Assembly (NCBI GenBank): GCA_017857195.1
Contig: JAFMDM010000003.1
Coordinates: forward strand, 1-37,488
Direction: 5' to 3'
DNA: 37,488 nt
Origin: Methanobacteriota archaeon
GTDB lineage: Archaea > Thermoproteota > Thermoprotei_A > Sulfolobales > Sulfolobaceae
Positions 19,367 through 28,738 of the stretch are shown here, in pieces. Made by a program: the position numbers and the translations under genes. How positions within the stretch are numbered: the stretch's first letter is position 1; the number at the start of each line of letters is the position of its first letter. The notes beneath the pieces were generated by a model. The model searched no databases and was not told the DNA's origin. It was given only the letters and a program-made list of their open reading frames with translations.

Positions 19367-19851
19367 AAGAAGCTGCTCCTACGCTCGTGAAGAAGACATT
19401 GAACTCTTTGTCTGAAACTTATAGCTGTAGATTTGGGTTGATGTTTGAAGGCTTTTCCTTTTTCCTAACCATTTCCCGCTTCTCCCAACTCCTCATGTTC
19501 AAGGGCGATAAAGTACAAACAGTTCTATCTTCGTTGAAGAAGTTAGGGCTTCATCCGTATTCCTTAGGTATTCCGGTAGCTATTCTACAACCACACGTAG
19601 AACCCATGTTACCTTTCGGCAACTTCATGTCCCCGGTTTGCAGGAAACTATCACTAGAAGGGGAGCAGCTTTATACTTTTCTTTATGGGAGAAAAATAAA
19701 AATTGATTCAAATGAACCTATAGGAAACGTGGTTGTAACGGACGGATCTGATGAGTTCGTTGGGTATGGCCTTATCTTCCAGGATAAGAAAGGCGATAGG
19801 GGTTTGAAACCATTAAGAGATTTAGGTTGGTATTTGCGTCAGGGAGGATAA
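19348..19851 (+). CDS. PUA/Nip7-like RNA-binding domain protein
   Basis: 167 aa; C-terminal NEPIGNVVVTDGSDEFVGYGLIFQDKKGDRGLKPLRDLGWYLR is PUA-like; coupled to the RNA m5C methyltransferase. Confidence 0.55.
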   Translation: MPSLQVKEAAPTLVKKTLNSLSETYSCRFGLMFEGFSFFLTISRFSQLLMFKGDKVQTVLSSLKKLGLHPYSLGIPVAILQPHVEPMLPFGNFMSPVCRKLSLEGEQLYTFLYGRKIKIDSNEPIGNVVVTDGSDEFVGYGLIFQDKKGDRGLKPLRDLGWYLRQGG

Positions 19852-19913
19852 TCGGACTTTCTCTCTTGATTTGAAACAATGTTTATACCTAACCTCTATT
19901 AAGTTCACTTGCA

Positions 19914-20330
19914 TTGAGGATCTCCAGAAAGGAGTATGACTATATCCTAGAGATCAAAAGCGAGGCTTCCCATGGCAAGGGAGCTAGGCTCACAAAGGTG
20001 GCCAAGGGACTTAAGGTATCTCCAGCAAGTGCCTATGAGGAGATTTACCACCTGGTAACTAAGGGATTAGTTAAACGAGAAGGAGACTACATATATGTCA
20101 CGGAGGAGGGAAACAGGGAGTTACTCTACGCCCAGAAGGCCCATAGAGTAATAGAGACCTTCCTGGTTAAGACAGGGATGTCTCTGGAAGAGGCCTGCGC
20201 CCTCACAAATAGATTTGACCTGTTAGTTCCTGAGGAGGTCATAGAACACATATATCAATTCTTAGGGAAGCCCGACCGTTGTCCGCACAGTCATCAGATA
20301 CCCGATGTGGAGTCAGAGAGGAGAGAGTAG
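19914..20330 (+). CDS. DtxR/MntR-family metal-dependent regulator
   Basis: 138 aa; TTG start; HTH LTKVAKGLKVSPASAYEEIYHLVTKGLVKREGDYIYVTEEGNREL, then AHRVIETFLVKTGMSLEEACALTNRFD. Confidence 0.8.
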   Translation: MRISRKEYDYILEIKSEASHGKGARLTKVAKGLKVSPASAYEEIYHLVTKGLVKREGDYIYVTEEGNRELLYAQKAHRVIETFLVKTGMSLEEACALTNRFDLLVPEEVIEHIYQFLGKPDRCPHSHQIPDVESERRE

Positions 20331-20930
20331 TTGGGACTAATCTCTACCCTAGTTCAAGCTCTAGTGGGTAATTACTTTGGTATTTTTGCTCTAATGTTCT
20401 TAGAGGGAACATCACTTCCAATACCAAGCGAAGTCGTCATGCCTTTAGGTGGTGCTCTATCTAGAGATGGTTCTCTCACCATTTGGTTGGTGATTGTGGT
20501 GGGTACAATGGGCAGCCTTCTTGGATCCCTTGTTGATTACTATGTGGCCCTGTATGCTGGAGAGGCGGTTGTTAAGCGGTATGGTACCTATTTCCATATA
20601 ACAGAGAACAGATTAAATTCAGTACAAAAATGGTTTAGCAACTATGGAACTCTCGCAGTCTTCTCTATGCGTTTTGTTCCAGGATTTAGAGCGCTAATTT
20701 CTTTCCCTGCGGGATTCGGAAGAATGAAAATAGTAAAATTCATTGGTGCCACTTTTTTGGGACATCTTATTTGGGACACGATATTAGCCTATTTAGGGTA
20801 TACTTACAGTTCCTCGTGGAATACCCTTATCAGTGTCGTGGATCAATATTTGAATTACATAGCAGCAGTCCTAGCAGTAGTAATTATAGCATATTTAATT
20901 TTTCTTTTTATAAAAACAAGAACTAGGTAA
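20331..20930 (+). CDS. DedA family membrane protein
   Basis: 199 aa; MFLEGTSLPIPSEVVMPLGGAL, FSMRFVPGFRALISFPAGFGRM. Confidence 0.9.
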   Translation: MGLISTLVQALVGNYFGIFALMFLEGTSLPIPSEVVMPLGGALSRDGSLTIWLVIVVGTMGSLLGSLVDYYVALYAGEAVVKRYGTYFHITENRLNSVQKWFSNYGTLAVFSMRFVPGFRALISFPAGFGRMKIVKFIGATFLGHLIWDTILAYLGYTYSSSWNTLISVVDQYLNYIAAVLAVVIIAYLIFLFIKTRTR

Positions 20931-21102
20931 TTCCTAAAAGGGTTCCATTGTTTTTACCATTAGTACATGATTGACAGATCGAGCGTACCTTAGAGCGATC
21001 GGAGGAGAAGAATAAAGAGGTAAAAATACTTGATATCATTTCAAGACATCTAAGAAACAAATTTAAGTAAGGGTTTCATTTTCCTTATATTGGGTAAGAC
21101 TC

Positions 21103-21477
21103 ATGGCGGAAGATAAGAAGAAGTTTCTCATTGTCGTGACTCATGGTCCTGAAGACATAGATAGGACATATGCTCCTCTATTTATGGCTTCAATTGCAGC
21201 ATCCATGGAACTAGAGACCTCTGTTTTCTATATGATCAAGGGTCCTAAACTTCTCTCTAAGGCATGGCAAGAGGAAGCTAGGAAGAAAGGAGACAACCCG
21301 TTCATAAGGTTCTTCGACATGGCTAAAGAAAATGGAGTAAAGATGTATGTATGTGTACAGAGTCTTAAGGACATGTGTCATATGAATGAACAGGAGATAG
21401 TGGAGGGAGTAGAGATCGTTGGAGGCTCCACCCTCATAGATCTTACGATGGAGGCTGAAAGAAGTCTGTTCTTCTGA
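21103..21477 (+). CDS. DsrE family protein
   Basis: 124 aa; [41 protein letters not shown]. Confidence 0.75.
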   Translation: MAEDKKKFLIVVTHGPEDIDRTYAPLFMASIAASMELETSVFYMIKGPKLLSKAWQEEARKKGDNPFIRFFDMAKENGVKMYVCVQSLKDMCHMNEQEIVEGVEIVGGSTLIDLTMEAERSLFF

Positions 21478-21490
21478 AGGTAAGGAGTAA

Positions 21491-22813
21491 TTGACCAAAT
21501 ATGATGTCGTGATCATTGGAAGTGGCCCAGCAGGCTATATGGCAGCATCTCTTCTTGGCAGAAGAGGACAGTCCGTACTTGTTGTTGAAAAAGGCAATTT
21601 CGGAGGTACCTGTGTCAATTTCGGCTGTGTTCCAAGTATCTTCCTGCATGATCTCACCCTACTCTTAAGTAGGGGTAAAGAACAGGACCGTCATTTTGGT
21701 ATCGTAAGAGATCAGAAAACGGCAAATTATGTGGAAAGAGTAATGGAATTGAGAGGGAGACTTTCAGAGGCGGGCGAGGAGCTAGTGAGGTCATCTGGAG
21801 CTGATATAATGAAAGGGGAGGCCACAATTCAGAATGATTTTGTTGTTATAGGAGGCGTAAGAGTTGGATATGAAAGATTGATTCTTGCATCGGGCTCCAC
21901 CCCTGACTTATCTCTAAAGAAGGAGGAAGCGGTGTATAATGAAGATCAATTAGCCGAGTTGGACTCGGTTCCAGAAACTATGATAGTTGTAGGAGGAGGG
22001 TATGCGGGGGTGGAGATATCTCAGTTTTACGCTAAATTGGGATCTAGGGTCACGCTCCTTACAGAAGGCGAAGTGGTTGGTAATCTAGGCTCAAGACTTT
22101 CCCATCTAGTTCGGGAAGCGTTGAGTTGGGATGGAGTAGAGGTTAAAGAGCACGTTCATGTTAGCGCGGTTAAGGCCAAGGAGGTCCTCACCAACTTGGG
22201 CTCATTCAAAGCGCAGATTGTATTGTTGGCAGCAGGCAGGAAGCCCAATTTACCTTCCGGAATAAATGTCCTCGGAGTACAGTTAAGTCCAAAGGGGGTG
22301 ATTGTGGACAATCATATGAGGACCTCCAACCCCAGGGTGTGGGCTGCAGGGGATATTATATCAAAGGACTTCCATAGAAACGCTCACTCAGCAATGGCTG
22401 AAGCAATCGTTGCATCCAGTAATATAGTTGGCCGAGATCTAGCCGTATCCTATGACGCCATTCCTGATTTAATATACACGGATCCCGAAATTGGAGTGGT
22501 TGGAGATAGCAAAACTGTAGAAACTTGGGCAGAATTTCCCTTCAGGGCAAACACACGGGCCATAATTTCTGGTTTCACTGAAGGATATGTAAAGATCGGT
22601 TTTGATTCCTTTGGTAGAGTAGTTTATGGTGAGGCTGTGGGACAATGGATAGAAGAATTCCTAAATCTACTATCGATTCTAGTCAAATTTAGGGTTAAGA
22701 AAGAAGACCTTTCCAACTTGACCCTCCTTCATCCCTCGTTAGGAGAATCCATAATTAGTGCTGTGAGATCTCTAAGTAATGAAGATGTGGAGAGGCCCCT
22801 TAGGAGAATTTAG
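21491..22813 (+). CDS. Dihydrolipoamide dehydrogenase-like flavoprotein
   Basis: 440 aa; TTG start; VVIIGSGPAGYMAASLLGRRG; CVNFGCVPSIF; MIVVGGGYAGVE; C-terminal LLHPSLGESI. Confidence 0.88.
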   Translation: MTKYDVVIIGSGPAGYMAASLLGRRGQSVLVVEKGNFGGTCVNFGCVPSIFLHDLTLLLSRGKEQDRHFGIVRDQKTANYVERVMELRGRLSEAGEELVRSSGADIMKGEATIQNDFVVIGGVRVGYERLILASGSTPDLSLKKEEAVYNEDQLAELDSVPETMIVVGGGYAGVEISQFYAKLGSRVTLLTEGEVVGNLGSRLSHLVREALSWDGVEVKEHVHVSAVKAKEVLTNLGSFKAQIVLLAAGRKPNLPSGINVLGVQLSPKGVIVDNHMRTSNPRVWAAGDIISKDFHRNAHSAMAEAIVASSNIVGRDLAVSYDAIPDLIYTDPEIGVVGDSKTVETWAEFPFRANTRAIISGFTEGYVKIGFDSFGRVVYGEAVGQWIEEFLNLLSILVKFRVKKEDLSNLTLLHPSLGESIISAVRSLSNEDVERPLRRI

Positions 22814-23735
22814 GGAGGGAATCCTTCAATAGAACTAGATCAGAAAGTACTCCATAGGCTGCTCTACGTGGACCAGCTCCGGGTCCAGATATCAGAATAT
22901 CCTCTAGGTCAGTTCTCAGCAATAATCCATTATTAACACCGTCTATACCATATAGTGGATGGGAGCTGTCCAGAGGTACTACAGATACCTTCAGTTCCGA
23001 TCTTGATGCTGTTGCCACTAACTTAGGCTTCAATCCCTTTTCCCTACATTTCAGCAGATAATCTAACGACAGATCTTGAATGCCATCGAAGGTCACGTCC
23101 TTAATCGTAGCTCCCGAGTTCAAGTAGACGTTACTTAAGATCGTGATCTTTGCGGCCGCATCGAAACCATTCAAATCTAATTTGGGATCTGGTTCTGCAT
23201 ACCCTAATTCCTGGGCATCCCTTAAAGCGTCACGTAGGGAAATGCCTTGATACATCTTAGTGAGTATGTAATTTGATGTACCATTGAGAATTCCCTCTAC
23301 ACTTATGAAGTGTGAGGCAGGTAGTACTCTCTTCAGATTGATCGATGGAACTCCGCTCATTACTGTGGCTTGAAACATCAGCTTCACATTTCTTTTCAGG
23401 GACTCACCCATTAGATCAACGAAATGAAGTGCTAAAGGCGCCTTGTTTGCTGTGATTACATGAATACCTCTTTTGAAGGCCTCAAGGTAAGCAGAAGTCG
23501 ATGGTTCTCCGCTTTCATAATTTGGAGAACTAACGTCTATCAATACGTCTGGTAATAGTGAATCTAGGACTTCCTTCAGATCTCTGGGTTTAGGTGGGGA
23601 CTCTATTGGTGAGCTAAGTCCGTTCCTTCTCATTGCGCCCACAACTTGAAAATCTCCCACCTGATCCTTCCTATCCTGGAATAGTCGCAGGAGCTCTTTA
23701 CCCACATTTCCCAGGCCAAGTAAAAGTACTTTCAA
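22800..23735 (-). CDS. hom: Homoserine dehydrogenase
   Basis: LKVLLLGLGNVGKELLRLF, VITANKAPLALHF, ILNGTSNYILTKM, DPKLDLNGFDAAAKITIL. Probable TTG start at 23735, overlapping the upstream stop. Confidence 0.9.
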   Translation of the reverse strand: MKVLLLGLGNVGKELLRLFQDRKDQVGDFQVVGAMRRNGLSSPIESPPKPRDLKEVLDSLLPDVLIDVSSPNYESGEPSTSAYLEAFKRGIHVITANKAPLALHFVDLMGESLKRNVKLMFQATVMSGVPSINLKRVLPASHFISVEGILNGTSNYILTKMYQGISLRDALRDAQELGYAEPDPKLDLNGFDAAAKITILSNVYLNSGATIKDVTFDGIQDLSLDYLLKCREKGLKPKLVATASRSELKVSVVPLDSSHPLYGIDGVNNGLLLRTDLEDILISGPGAGPRRAAYGVLSDLVLLKDSLPKFS

Positions 23736-24379
23736 ATTATCTGAACCTCCGAGCTTAATCCTCCGCAATAGGTCTCTAAACAGTTAACCACAGATCTACA
23801 GGCCCTTTCTAAAACCTCTCTCCCGATTCCAGGCACGCCGGCAGCCACTACCAATACCTTTTCAGTGCTGGAGGAGATCGAACTAAATATTGAATCTCGA
23901 TGAGGGTAGAGATGTAGGACCTTCTCATCATCGATCATCACAGGGAGTCCAGGTCTTAACGTAATCTCTTCCTTCTCACCTATCGGTAAGAATTTCTCTT
24001 CTCCTTTCGTGAGTGTTATCCTCGGTTTCCCAACTATCTTAGCTAAGTCGTATAAACCTATGGGTACTAGAGTCTTTAAACTAATCAAGTTACCACAATC
24101 CACCACGTTATTGATGAAGGGAAAGGGTTTCCCATTGATTATCCTTCTTCTTAATGCCTCGCCACTAGGTCTAACCTTGGTCGGGTCTAGCCCAATCCTC
24201 CAATAGAAGTCCCTATACGCTCTTATTATCGGATCAGCGGTTAAATTTTGACTTAACTCCCTACTTTTTTCAACCTCTACTCTCAGTTCATATGGGGAGT
24301 CCCTCACTTTCACGTTTGATACAGTGGACGTGGCTATCGAAATGCCTAACGCCCTTGCATCAGCTTCAATGACTATCAA
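23732..24379 (-). CDS. Stand-alone B3/B4 domain protein (PheT-editing-like)
   Basis: 215 aa; RAYRDFYWRIGLDPTKVRPSGEALRRRIINGKPFPFINNVVDCGNLISLKTLVPIGLYDL is a typical B3/B4 core. Confidence 0.85.
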   Translation of the reverse strand: MIVIEADARALGISIATSTVSNVKVRDSPYELRVEVEKSRELSQNLTADPIIRAYRDFYWRIGLDPTKVRPSGEALRRRIINGKPFPFINNVVDCGNLISLKTLVPIGLYDLAKIVGKPRITLTKGEEKFLPIGEKEEITLRPGLPVMIDDEKVLHLYPHRDSIFSSISSSTEKVLVVAAGVPGIGREVLERACRSVVNCLETYCGGLSSEVQII

Positions 24380-24414
24380 TTTAAGAAAATGTTGAAGGGA
24401 GGAAAAGATTAAAG

Positions 24415-25221
24415 TTATTGTCGAAAGCTCTTCCCCAAGGCCTCCATAAAGGACAGCACAAGTCCCAGTGCGTACCCAACATCTGGGTTCCTCCCCGCAG
24501 TAAGTAGCCCAAACGTGCCAACCGGCTTGACCTTAGGAACATTGGCAGACCACTCTTTCAGTGCCTTGGATAACTTCTCCAACATTTGGCTGAGAGCTCC
24601 GGTGACCTCAGGGGTTCCCAGAACATCTATTAATTTCATAAGGTTATCCCACGATCCGTTGTTCTGCATTTCTACCAATTTTCCCATCAGCGAGAAAAGT
24701 GAATTCCAATTAACTTGATTAAGTGCTCTCATGGTCTCAGGGTCAGTAAATTTCTTGATAAGAGGAGCTACTCCTCCCAGTGCATCCATTAGACCAGCCC
24801 AATCTATTTCCTCCATCGACTTCATGACGTTCTTGTCACTGAATTTGTTGAGCAAGGGGGAGAGAGCAGCAATGCCCTGTAGGAGTCCTCCTAGATCCAT
24901 TTCCTGGAGAGCTGTAGTTGTTTTCTCATCTGTTAACTTCTCCAGTAGAGGATAGAAAGCTTGAAGCTTCCCTATCTGGTCTAAGCCGAAACTCACTAAT
25001 GTATTTATTAGGTCTGCCTTCTGTACCGCCTCATATAGGGACATTCCCTGTTCGAGTAGATTGGAAATCTGATCAAGGTATCCCTTCTTTTCCCACTCAC
25101 CTAGCCTCTGAAGCGTTTTGTCAAGTGTGGGCAAATAATCCATTAATTTGGTTATAGTCATTAGAGTGGACGGTTGTAAAATCTTCTCCAACGGATCCTC
25201 GGTCATTACTTCCTGGCTCAC
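24415..25221 (-). CDS. DUF1641-like helical repeat protein
   Basis: 268 aa with internal repeats ([60 protein letters not shown]). Confidence 0.65.
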   Translation of the reverse strand: MSQEVMTEDPLEKILQPSTLMTITKLMDYLPTLDKTLQRLGEWEKKGYLDQISNLLEQGMSLYEAVQKADLINTLVSFGLDQIGKLQAFYPLLEKLTDEKTTTALQEMDLGGLLQGIAALSPLLNKFSDKNVMKSMEEIDWAGLMDALGGVAPLIKKFTDPETMRALNQVNWNSLFSLMGKLVEMQNNGSWDNLMKLIDVLGTPEVTGALSQMLEKLSKALKEWSANVPKVKPVGTFGLLTAGRNPDVGYALGLVLSFMEALGKSFRQ

Positions 25222-25535
25222 TCTACTTCACATCCTATACCTTAATTTTAAACATTTAACTTTATGGTAGGTATTACGAGTGTATCCATACTGTCCACAC
25301 TGATTAGGTAAATTAACATATGCCCATCTATCGAGATCTGTTAACTCGCCACAATCCTCATATTCATGTCAGTCACACAATGTTCTGAAGGGAGAGATAA
25401 TTTATTGTAATAACTGATGACACTATGGTGACGGACTGGACTTCCACCTCCTTAGCCCCCAAGGAGTTAAAAGTAAATTACTAAAAAGGGTATGTATGAG
25501 CAAGATAGCCAGTTCTCACAGGGTGAGTACCTGAG

Positions 25536-25865
25536 ATGTCAGAATCTATTATCTGTAAAGTAGTAGTGTCTCCCTCAGCCTATGATCTCATACCTGGATT
25601 TCTTAATGAATGTAAATGCTCTCTTATAGTAACTACGTTAGGAGTGGCTGAAGCAATAAAAAAGGGACTGGACGTGGATGGAATATTGGAAAGTTGTTCC
25701 GTTATGGCATTCAGTCATAAGGTGCCAAAAAATGATGTACTTCCTCTCTCTGAGTGGGAGGCGCTACTCTTGGCTAAAGACTTAGGTCTTCCATTATTGG
25801 CTAAGGATCTCCACATAATTGAGGAGGCAAAGAGACTAGCTATCGAAGTTTGGAGTTCGTGTTAG
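25536..25865 (+). CDS. Small PIN-like hypothetical protein
   Basis: 109 aa; LSEWEALLLAKDLGLPLLAKDLHIIEEAKRLAIEV resembles a PIN-domain C-terminus. Confidence 0.45.
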   Translation: MSESIICKVVVSPSAYDLIPGFLNECKCSLIVTTLGVAEAIKKGLDVDGILESCSVMAFSHKVPKNDVLPLSEWEALLLAKDLGLPLLAKDLHIIEEAKRLAIEVWSSC

Positions 25866-25932
25866 AGGTTTAGTTCTACCTAATGATTTATTGAACCATA
25901 GTTTAAATGCCGGGGCTCTTTTTTTTACCTAG

Positions 25933-26796
25933 ATGATGATTAGCAGATCACGAGTACGAAGCTACGCTAAACTTAGTAAACCAAGGATTGTAGCCCTCTT
26001 GGATCTGGCTGCAGTTGCTGGAGCTCTTCTAGCTTACGAAAGAGGGGCCTTTCACCTAATAGCCTTTCTGTCCATGTTGGTAGGGGGGACGTTAGCCTCC
26101 ATGGGAGCCAGTATGGTAAATGAAGGATTGGAGGCTGATAGGGACCGGATGATGAAGAGAACCTCTTCCCGTCCCACGGCTTTGGGCATAGTATCCGCCA
26201 GGGAAATATTAATGATGGGTTCCATATTAGTTTCTCTAGGTTCCATAATTGGAGTGATTGCTAACCTATTAACGGCCTTCTTTATCCTCATAGGAGCGTT
26301 GATCTATATATTTGTCTATACTATTTATTTGAAGCCCAAGACCTATTGGAACATAGTTATAGGAGGTTTTGCGGGAAGCGCAGCAGCTTGGGCCGGATAT
26401 GCCTCGCTTTCTGGCAAATTTGATCTTCCGTCCTTCCTATTGGGCTTCCTCATTTTCATGTGGACGCCAGGTCACTTCTGGTCCTTAGCCTTGAGGTATA
26501 AGGACGATTACGCTCGAGTTGGGGTTCCAATGCTCCCAGCAATAACTACAGAAAGAAATTCCGTATTGGCCATAGCAGCTTCAAACTTTCTGATGATTCC
26601 TTTTGCAATGCTGCTGTCAATCTATTTGGGCCTTGGATATCTGACGGTATCCCTAGTGGCAAGTCTAGTACTCTCCTATTTCACATTAAGGCTAGTTTCT
26701 AGACCAACCAGTGAGGAAGCCTGGCGTTCCTTTAAGTTCTCCTCCCCCTATCTAGCTATAATATTACTGGCAATTGTTATTATAAAGATAATTTAA
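25933..26796 (+). CDS. ctaB: Protoheme IX farnesyltransferase (heme O synthase)
   Basis: 287 aa UbiA-family; [64 protein letters not shown]. Confidence 0.93.
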   Translation: MMISRSRVRSYAKLSKPRIVALLDLAAVAGALLAYERGAFHLIAFLSMLVGGTLASMGASMVNEGLEADRDRMMKRTSSRPTALGIVSAREILMMGSILVSLGSIIGVIANLLTAFFILIGALIYIFVYTIYLKPKTYWNIVIGGFAGSAAAWAGYASLSGKFDLPSFLLGFLIFMWTPGHFWSLALRYKDDYARVGVPMLPAITTERNSVLAIAASNFLMIPFAMLLSIYLGLGYLTVSLVASLVLSYFTLRLVSRPTSEEAWRSFKFSSPYLAIILLAIVIIKII

Positions 26797-26869
26797 TTAT
26801 AGTCAATTTTAGATAATTATATAATTCATCTTCCAGATGGTGTTCAGGGAAATATTGAGATAGCTGCCT

Positions 26870-27070
26870 AACGGCAGGAGGGCGACGACTACATTTACCT
26901 TTCCTTGAGGAACAGCACCGCTCATTAGCGAACTCCAACGAGTTCCACCCGTCACTGAGGGACAGGTTAGTCAGGTTCAAGAGGGCAACCAAGCGAACAG
27001 GTTGGAAATGGTCAAGTACTCTCTGGTGTTGGTCCTGTGGGAGAGAAAGCTAATACCGGAATTTACATAA
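26870..27070 (+). pseudogene. Possible decayed transposase C-terminus (frameshifted)
   Basis: RRLHLPFLEEQHRSLANSNEFHPSLRDRLVRFKRATK in one frame, then NRLEMVKYSLVLVLWERKLIPEFT* in another. Confidence 0.4.
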
Positions 27071-27361
27071 TAAGTGACTACACTCTCCTTAGTTCTAACA
27101 GTGTTTCATCAGCATGCTAATTGCAAATTCTGCGCATGAAATGTTTTTAGAAAAACAATTTTGGATCTATCAATAGGGGAGAGTCTTCCGCTCCAACCCT
27201 ACAGAATTAAACATGTCCGTTTGACATCATCTTAGACACTATCCATCTTGGTTATTTTCGCATAATTGCATTATTCCGCAGTCCTTTGTTTATACAACTA
27301 GTTTTTAAAAAGTTACAAAAACTTTTTAATCCCTGACTAGAATTCCGATTCAGGTGACTCC

Positions 27362-27520
27362 TTGGCCAGAATTGAGGAAAGCATAAAGGTCTCCCGAAAC
27401 TATCAAATCACTATTCCCTCAAAGATCAGGCAGAAATTCAAGATAAGTGAAGGAGAACTGGTTAGTGTAGTCTATGACGATAGGGAGAACGTGGTAAAGA
27501 TCGAACCGCTGAGAATTTGA
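27362..27520 (+). CDS. AbrB/SpoVT-type DNA-binding domain protein
   Basis: 52 aa, TTG start, below the ORF-track size cutoff: LARIEESIKVSRNYQITIPSKIRQKFKISEGELVSVVYDDRENVVKIEPLRI*. Confidence 0.8.
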   Translation: MARIEESIKVSRNYQITIPSKIRQKFKISEGELVSVVYDDRENVVKIEPLRI

Positions 27521-27530
27521 AGGAATAAGG

Positions 27531-27794
27531 CTAGCTTGCCTCCTCTCCAACATCGGTTGTAATAGTTATCTTGCCTCCCTTCTCCAGAGCCTCCAATATT
27601 TGTAAACCTTTATCGGTTAACTTGTACACTTTGTGGGACCCTTTAGAATAAATAGGTTTAATGGTCTGTAGCCCCTCTAGGACATGAAATATCGCGAGAA
27701 CCTCGTAACGAGGTAGGCCTGTTTTTACCACCACATCACCTGGATTTAGCGCTCCATCCTTTATTGCACTTAGGACCATCTTTATTTGCTCCAT
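27531..27794 (-). CDS. Small winged-HTH transcriptional regulator
   Basis: 87 aa; MEQIKMVLSAIKDGALNPGDVVVKTGLPRYEVLAIFHVLEGLQTIKPIYSKGSHKVYKLTDKG. Confidence 0.7.
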   Translation of the reverse strand: MEQIKMVLSAIKDGALNPGDVVVKTGLPRYEVLAIFHVLEGLQTIKPIYSKGSHKVYKLTDKGLQILEALEKGGKITITTDVGEEAS

Positions 27795-27917
27795 TTCGGT
27801 TGTGTGTTTTCATCTCTTCGCCTTTTAACCGGTTAGGCCCAGGTCAAACATGATCTTTAGGAGAAGCTCAAAGTCGATACTCTTATATTGATTAGACGAT
27901 GCTACACCTGAAGGACG

Positions 27918-28226
27918 ATGGCAGCTAAAAAGTTAATATTGGTCACATCTAATGGTCATCCGTTGGATAAGGTCTTTAGGGAGATAGTTGATGAAGTATC
28001 AAAGGAACTTCAATTGGAAAGTGAGGTGAAATTGGAGGACTATGCCTTTCTCTCCGATTATGGGGAGAAAGATGATTTAGGATTAGCTTGGTTGCCTCAA
28101 CTGTTAGCTCAAAAAACTGACGACCAAATTGTACCCATACTGACTCAAATTCCATTAGATGAGAAACTTAAACCGGACAAGGCCAAGGGTAAGGAAGAGA
28201 CTATAAGGAAGATTAAAAACCTCTAA
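27918..28226 (+). CDS. Hypothetical protein
   Basis: 102 aa; codirectional and just upstream of the aKMT gene. Confidence 0.6.
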   Translation: MAAKKLILVTSNGHPLDKVFREIVDEVSKELQLESEVKLEDYAFLSDYGEKDDLGLAWLPQLLAQKTDDQIVPILTQIPLDEKLKPDKAKGKEETIRKIKNL

Positions 28227-28252
28227 GCCTTGACTATGTTGAGGAAGTAGGT

Positions 28253-28738
28253 TTGAGTTACATTCCACATGTACCATATGTCCCAACCCCTGAACGTGTA
28301 GTGAAGCAGATGCTAGAGATTGCCAAGGTGGGTGAGGGCGATATAGTGTATGATTTAGGTTGCGGGGATGGGAGAGTTGTAGTCACCGCAGCTAAGGACT
28401 TCGGTGTTAAGAAGGCCGTCGGAGTTGAGATAAATGATGAGAGAATAAGAGAAGTACAGGATAACATAAAGAAAAATGGGGTTGAAGGGAGAGTCCAGGT
28501 AGTGAAGGGGAACTTCTTTGAGGTAGACATTTCCGAGGCAACGGTTGTTACAATGTTTCTCCTTACCAACGTTAATGAGATGCTTAGACCCAAGTTGGAA
28601 AAGGAACTCAAACCTGGAACTAGGGTAATCTCTCACGAGTTTGAAATGCGTGGATGGACTCCTAAGCAGGTGGTTCGAGTGGAAGATGGTAACATGACTC
28701 ATACGGTGTATCTATATATAATAGGTGAAAATAAGTGA
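28253..28738 (+). CDS. aKMT-type protein lysine methyltransferase
   Basis: 161 aa; MSYIPHVPYVPTPERVVKQMLEIAKVGEGDIVYDLGCGDGRVVVTAAKDFGVKKAVGVEINDERI matches my recollection of the crenarchaeal aKMT family. Confidence 0.85.
   Translation: MSYIPHVPYVPTPERVVKQMLEIAKVGEGDIVYDLGCGDGRVVVTAAKDFGVKKAVGVEINDERIREVQDNIKKNGVEGRVQVVKGNFFEVDISEATVVTMFLLTNVNEMLRPKLEKELKPGTRVISHEFEMRGWTPKQVVRVEDGNMTHTVYLYIIGENK

Noticed and set aside
25222-25535. Possible C/D box sRNA (CTGATGA near 25411)
   Set aside because: No D or D' CTGA box at suitable spacing could be found by eye.
26780-26992. 70-aa minus-strand ORF downstream of ctaB
   Set aside because: Plus-strand frames in the same place read as a decayed transposase tail; no support for the minus ORF.
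27795-27917. Possible C/D box sRNA upstream of the 102-aa ORF
   Set aside because: C-like and D-like boxes are degenerate and the C' to D spacing is too short.
28355-28702. 115-aa and 117-aa minus-strand ORFs over the aKMT gene
   Set aside because: Antisense to a strongly recognisable methyltransferase; no coherent protein family signal.
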